Translations under genes and position numbers: made by a program
Assembly (NCBI GenBank): GCA_036503065.1
Contig: DASXXM010000360.1
Coordinates: forward strand, 1-14,178
Origin: DATEPR01 sp036503065
GTDB taxonomy: Bacteria > Actinomycetota > Actinomycetes > Mycobacteriales > Pseudonocardiaceae
DNA length: 14,178 nucleotides
Direction: 5' to 3'
Shown here: positions 13,901 to 14,178 of the stretch, one piece after another
How the letters are laid out: every line of letters begins with the position of its first letter
Position numbering within the stretch: position 1 is the stretch's first letter
The notes under the pieces: model-generated
Seen by the model: the letters and a program-made list of their open reading frames with translations, nothing else
Told to the model about the DNA's origin: nothing
The model's database searches: none

Positions 13901-14178
13901 GCCCGTACAGGTTGATCAGCTCGCACCCGGGCAGCGCCGCGACGCACTGCGTGGCGAGCGCCCTGGTCAGGGCTTCCCCGCCGCTGAAGATCTGGCGCAG
14001 CGACGTGCAGCCGGCCAGCTCGTCGGTGTCCAGCAGGGCCTGCAGCAGGGTCGGCACGCACTGCAGCGTGGTCACCCCGTGCGTCCTGATGGTCTCGATC
14101 AGCAGTTCCGGATCCCGGTAGCTGCCGGGGGCACCCATGACCGCCGTGGCACCGCAGGCGGGCGCCAGGATCTCCCAC
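10962..14178 (-). CDS. bpsA: Indigoidine synthetase (BpsA/IndC-type NRPS), N-terminus cut by window edge
   Basis: Single-module NRPS that activates L-glutamine, oxidises it and condenses two units into the blue pigment indigoidine. The frame is open to the right edge, where WEILAPACGATAVMGAP matches the known family, so only the start of the adenylation domain is missing. Counting the Met at 14138 as residue 1: adenylation domain 1-235 (SGGEAL 52-57, YGPTE 78-82, TGDL 171-174); flavin oxidase (SagB/nitroreductase-like) inserted at about 255-625 with FARKTYRFFDGG (302-313); return to adenylation at 655-685 with the A10 lysine K680 in TANGK; carrier protein about 700-770 with phosphopantetheine site S738 in GGNSL; thioesterase about 790-1045 with nucleophile S867 in GYSFG. 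The pocket residues readable here are W, Q26, F51, G53, L77, I85, N86 and K680, agreeing with the glutamine code DAWQFGLINK as I recall it. It ends at TGA 10962-10964. Confidence 0.95.
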   Translation of the reverse strand, partial: WEILAPACGATAVMGAPGSYRDPELLIETIRTHGVTTLQCVPTLLQALLDTDELAGCTSLRQIFSGGEALTRALATQCVAALPGCELINLYGPTECTINSSAYTVDRAAVAAGPQTISIGAPVRNTRYAILDGGRRPVSVGEVGELYIGGVQLARGYLHRPDLTAERFVGIRLAGAAPTRWFRTGDLAYWHTDGTVQFVGRADNQVKLRGFRVELDEIRLAIEEHDWVKNAAVIVKNDQRSGFQNLIACIELNPKEAALMDQGNHGAHHQSKANKLAVRTQLSNPGRRELDELGDREVVDLPGMMPNALQRKWVFARKTYRFFDGGDVTRADIVGLLGRRPATIGSRGLEALGYAEFGEIMRSFGNCISGERLLPKYAYASPGSLYATQLYVEINKIGDLRPGYYYYHPGDHRLVLITETAGAAEPYVRVHFLGKRRAIEPVYRNNILEVLEIEAGHMVALFEEYLPRFGLTIRERGYEPAVRDNLDCADDDCYLGTFEFVPHALARPDDDLEFYVQTHPGKVADLPAGLYRYHGGVLTKISDDVVRKKHVIAINQHVYDRSSLGITVIARTGTDWLRYVDLGRALQRMQMNDLNLGFMSAGYSSKTGDDLPAAKRIQAILAANGRAPGPSYFFVGGRVSDEQLLDRGMREDVVHMKGPAEMIKDDLVNFLPDYMIPNKVVVLDRLPLTANGKIDVKALAASEQTDVDSKDRPFVAPRTNVERRVAVLWKKVMKLETVSVQDDFFESGGNSLIAVRLVNQLNKEFGSTLPLQVLFESPTVEKLARKVDGGTHDPSSRLVPLRADVTGAPVYCWPGLGGYTMNLRLLAGSVDLGRPVYGVQAHGINVGETPYPTIREMAAADVRMIRASQPDGPYTLWGYSFGARVAFESAYQLEQCGQQVDHLFLIAPGAPTVRARDELAHGGAPTYANKAYLTILFSVFAGCISGSALERCLATVTDEDGFVSFIATLLPELDADLVRRIVGIVARTYEFKYTFSELAQRRINAPVTIFRARGDDYSFLEHSSGYSALAPTFVDLEADHYSLLKETDIGALVATIRELLGADGQRDHHAA

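Overview
The window is high-GC DNA with strong third-position GC bias, GTG/ATG starts, GGAGG-type ribosome sites and many 4-bp gene overlaps. This fits a secondary-metabolite-producing actinomycete. A Pseudonocardiales-type host is my guess from the look of the proteins; nothing in the sequence proves it.

Left part, + strand (1-4210): the end of a chromate-transporter (ChrA) gene whose start lies at or just beyond the left edge; a complete NAD+-dependent DNA ligase (LigA family, probably a divergent second copy); a 293-bp non-coding stretch holding seven copies of the palindrome GCTATAGC; and a 199-aa uncharacterised conserved-looking protein that ends in a 4-bp tail-to-tail overlap with the next gene.

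Right part, - strand (4207-14178): nine genes all read leftward. In order of transcription they are: an indigoidine (blue pigment) synthetase (adenylation domain split by a flavin oxidase domain, then carrier protein and thioesterase; N-terminus cut by the right edge); a 74-aa PptA-like tautomerase; an EamA/DMT exporter; a serine O-acetyltransferase (CysE); a cysteine-synthase-like PLP enzyme (CysK); two different ATP-grasp ligases; and an MFS exporter. From the tautomerase on, gaps are 36 bp or less, and three or four junctions are ATGA stop/start overlaps, so these genes look like one tightly coupled operon. A 101-bp gap separates it from the synthetase gene.

Proposed logic: the synthetase makes indigoidine from two L-glutamines. 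The downstream genes look like a separate or linked pathway. CysE makes O-acetylserine, the CysK-like enzyme swaps the acetate for a nucleophile to give cysteine or another beta-substituted alanine, two ATP-grasp enzymes ligate it into a small peptide or amide, and the two transporters export it. The chemistry of the first three steps is family knowledge. The identity of the nucleophile, the ligation partners and the product is unknown. This operon and the GCTATAGC array are the two most interesting items here.
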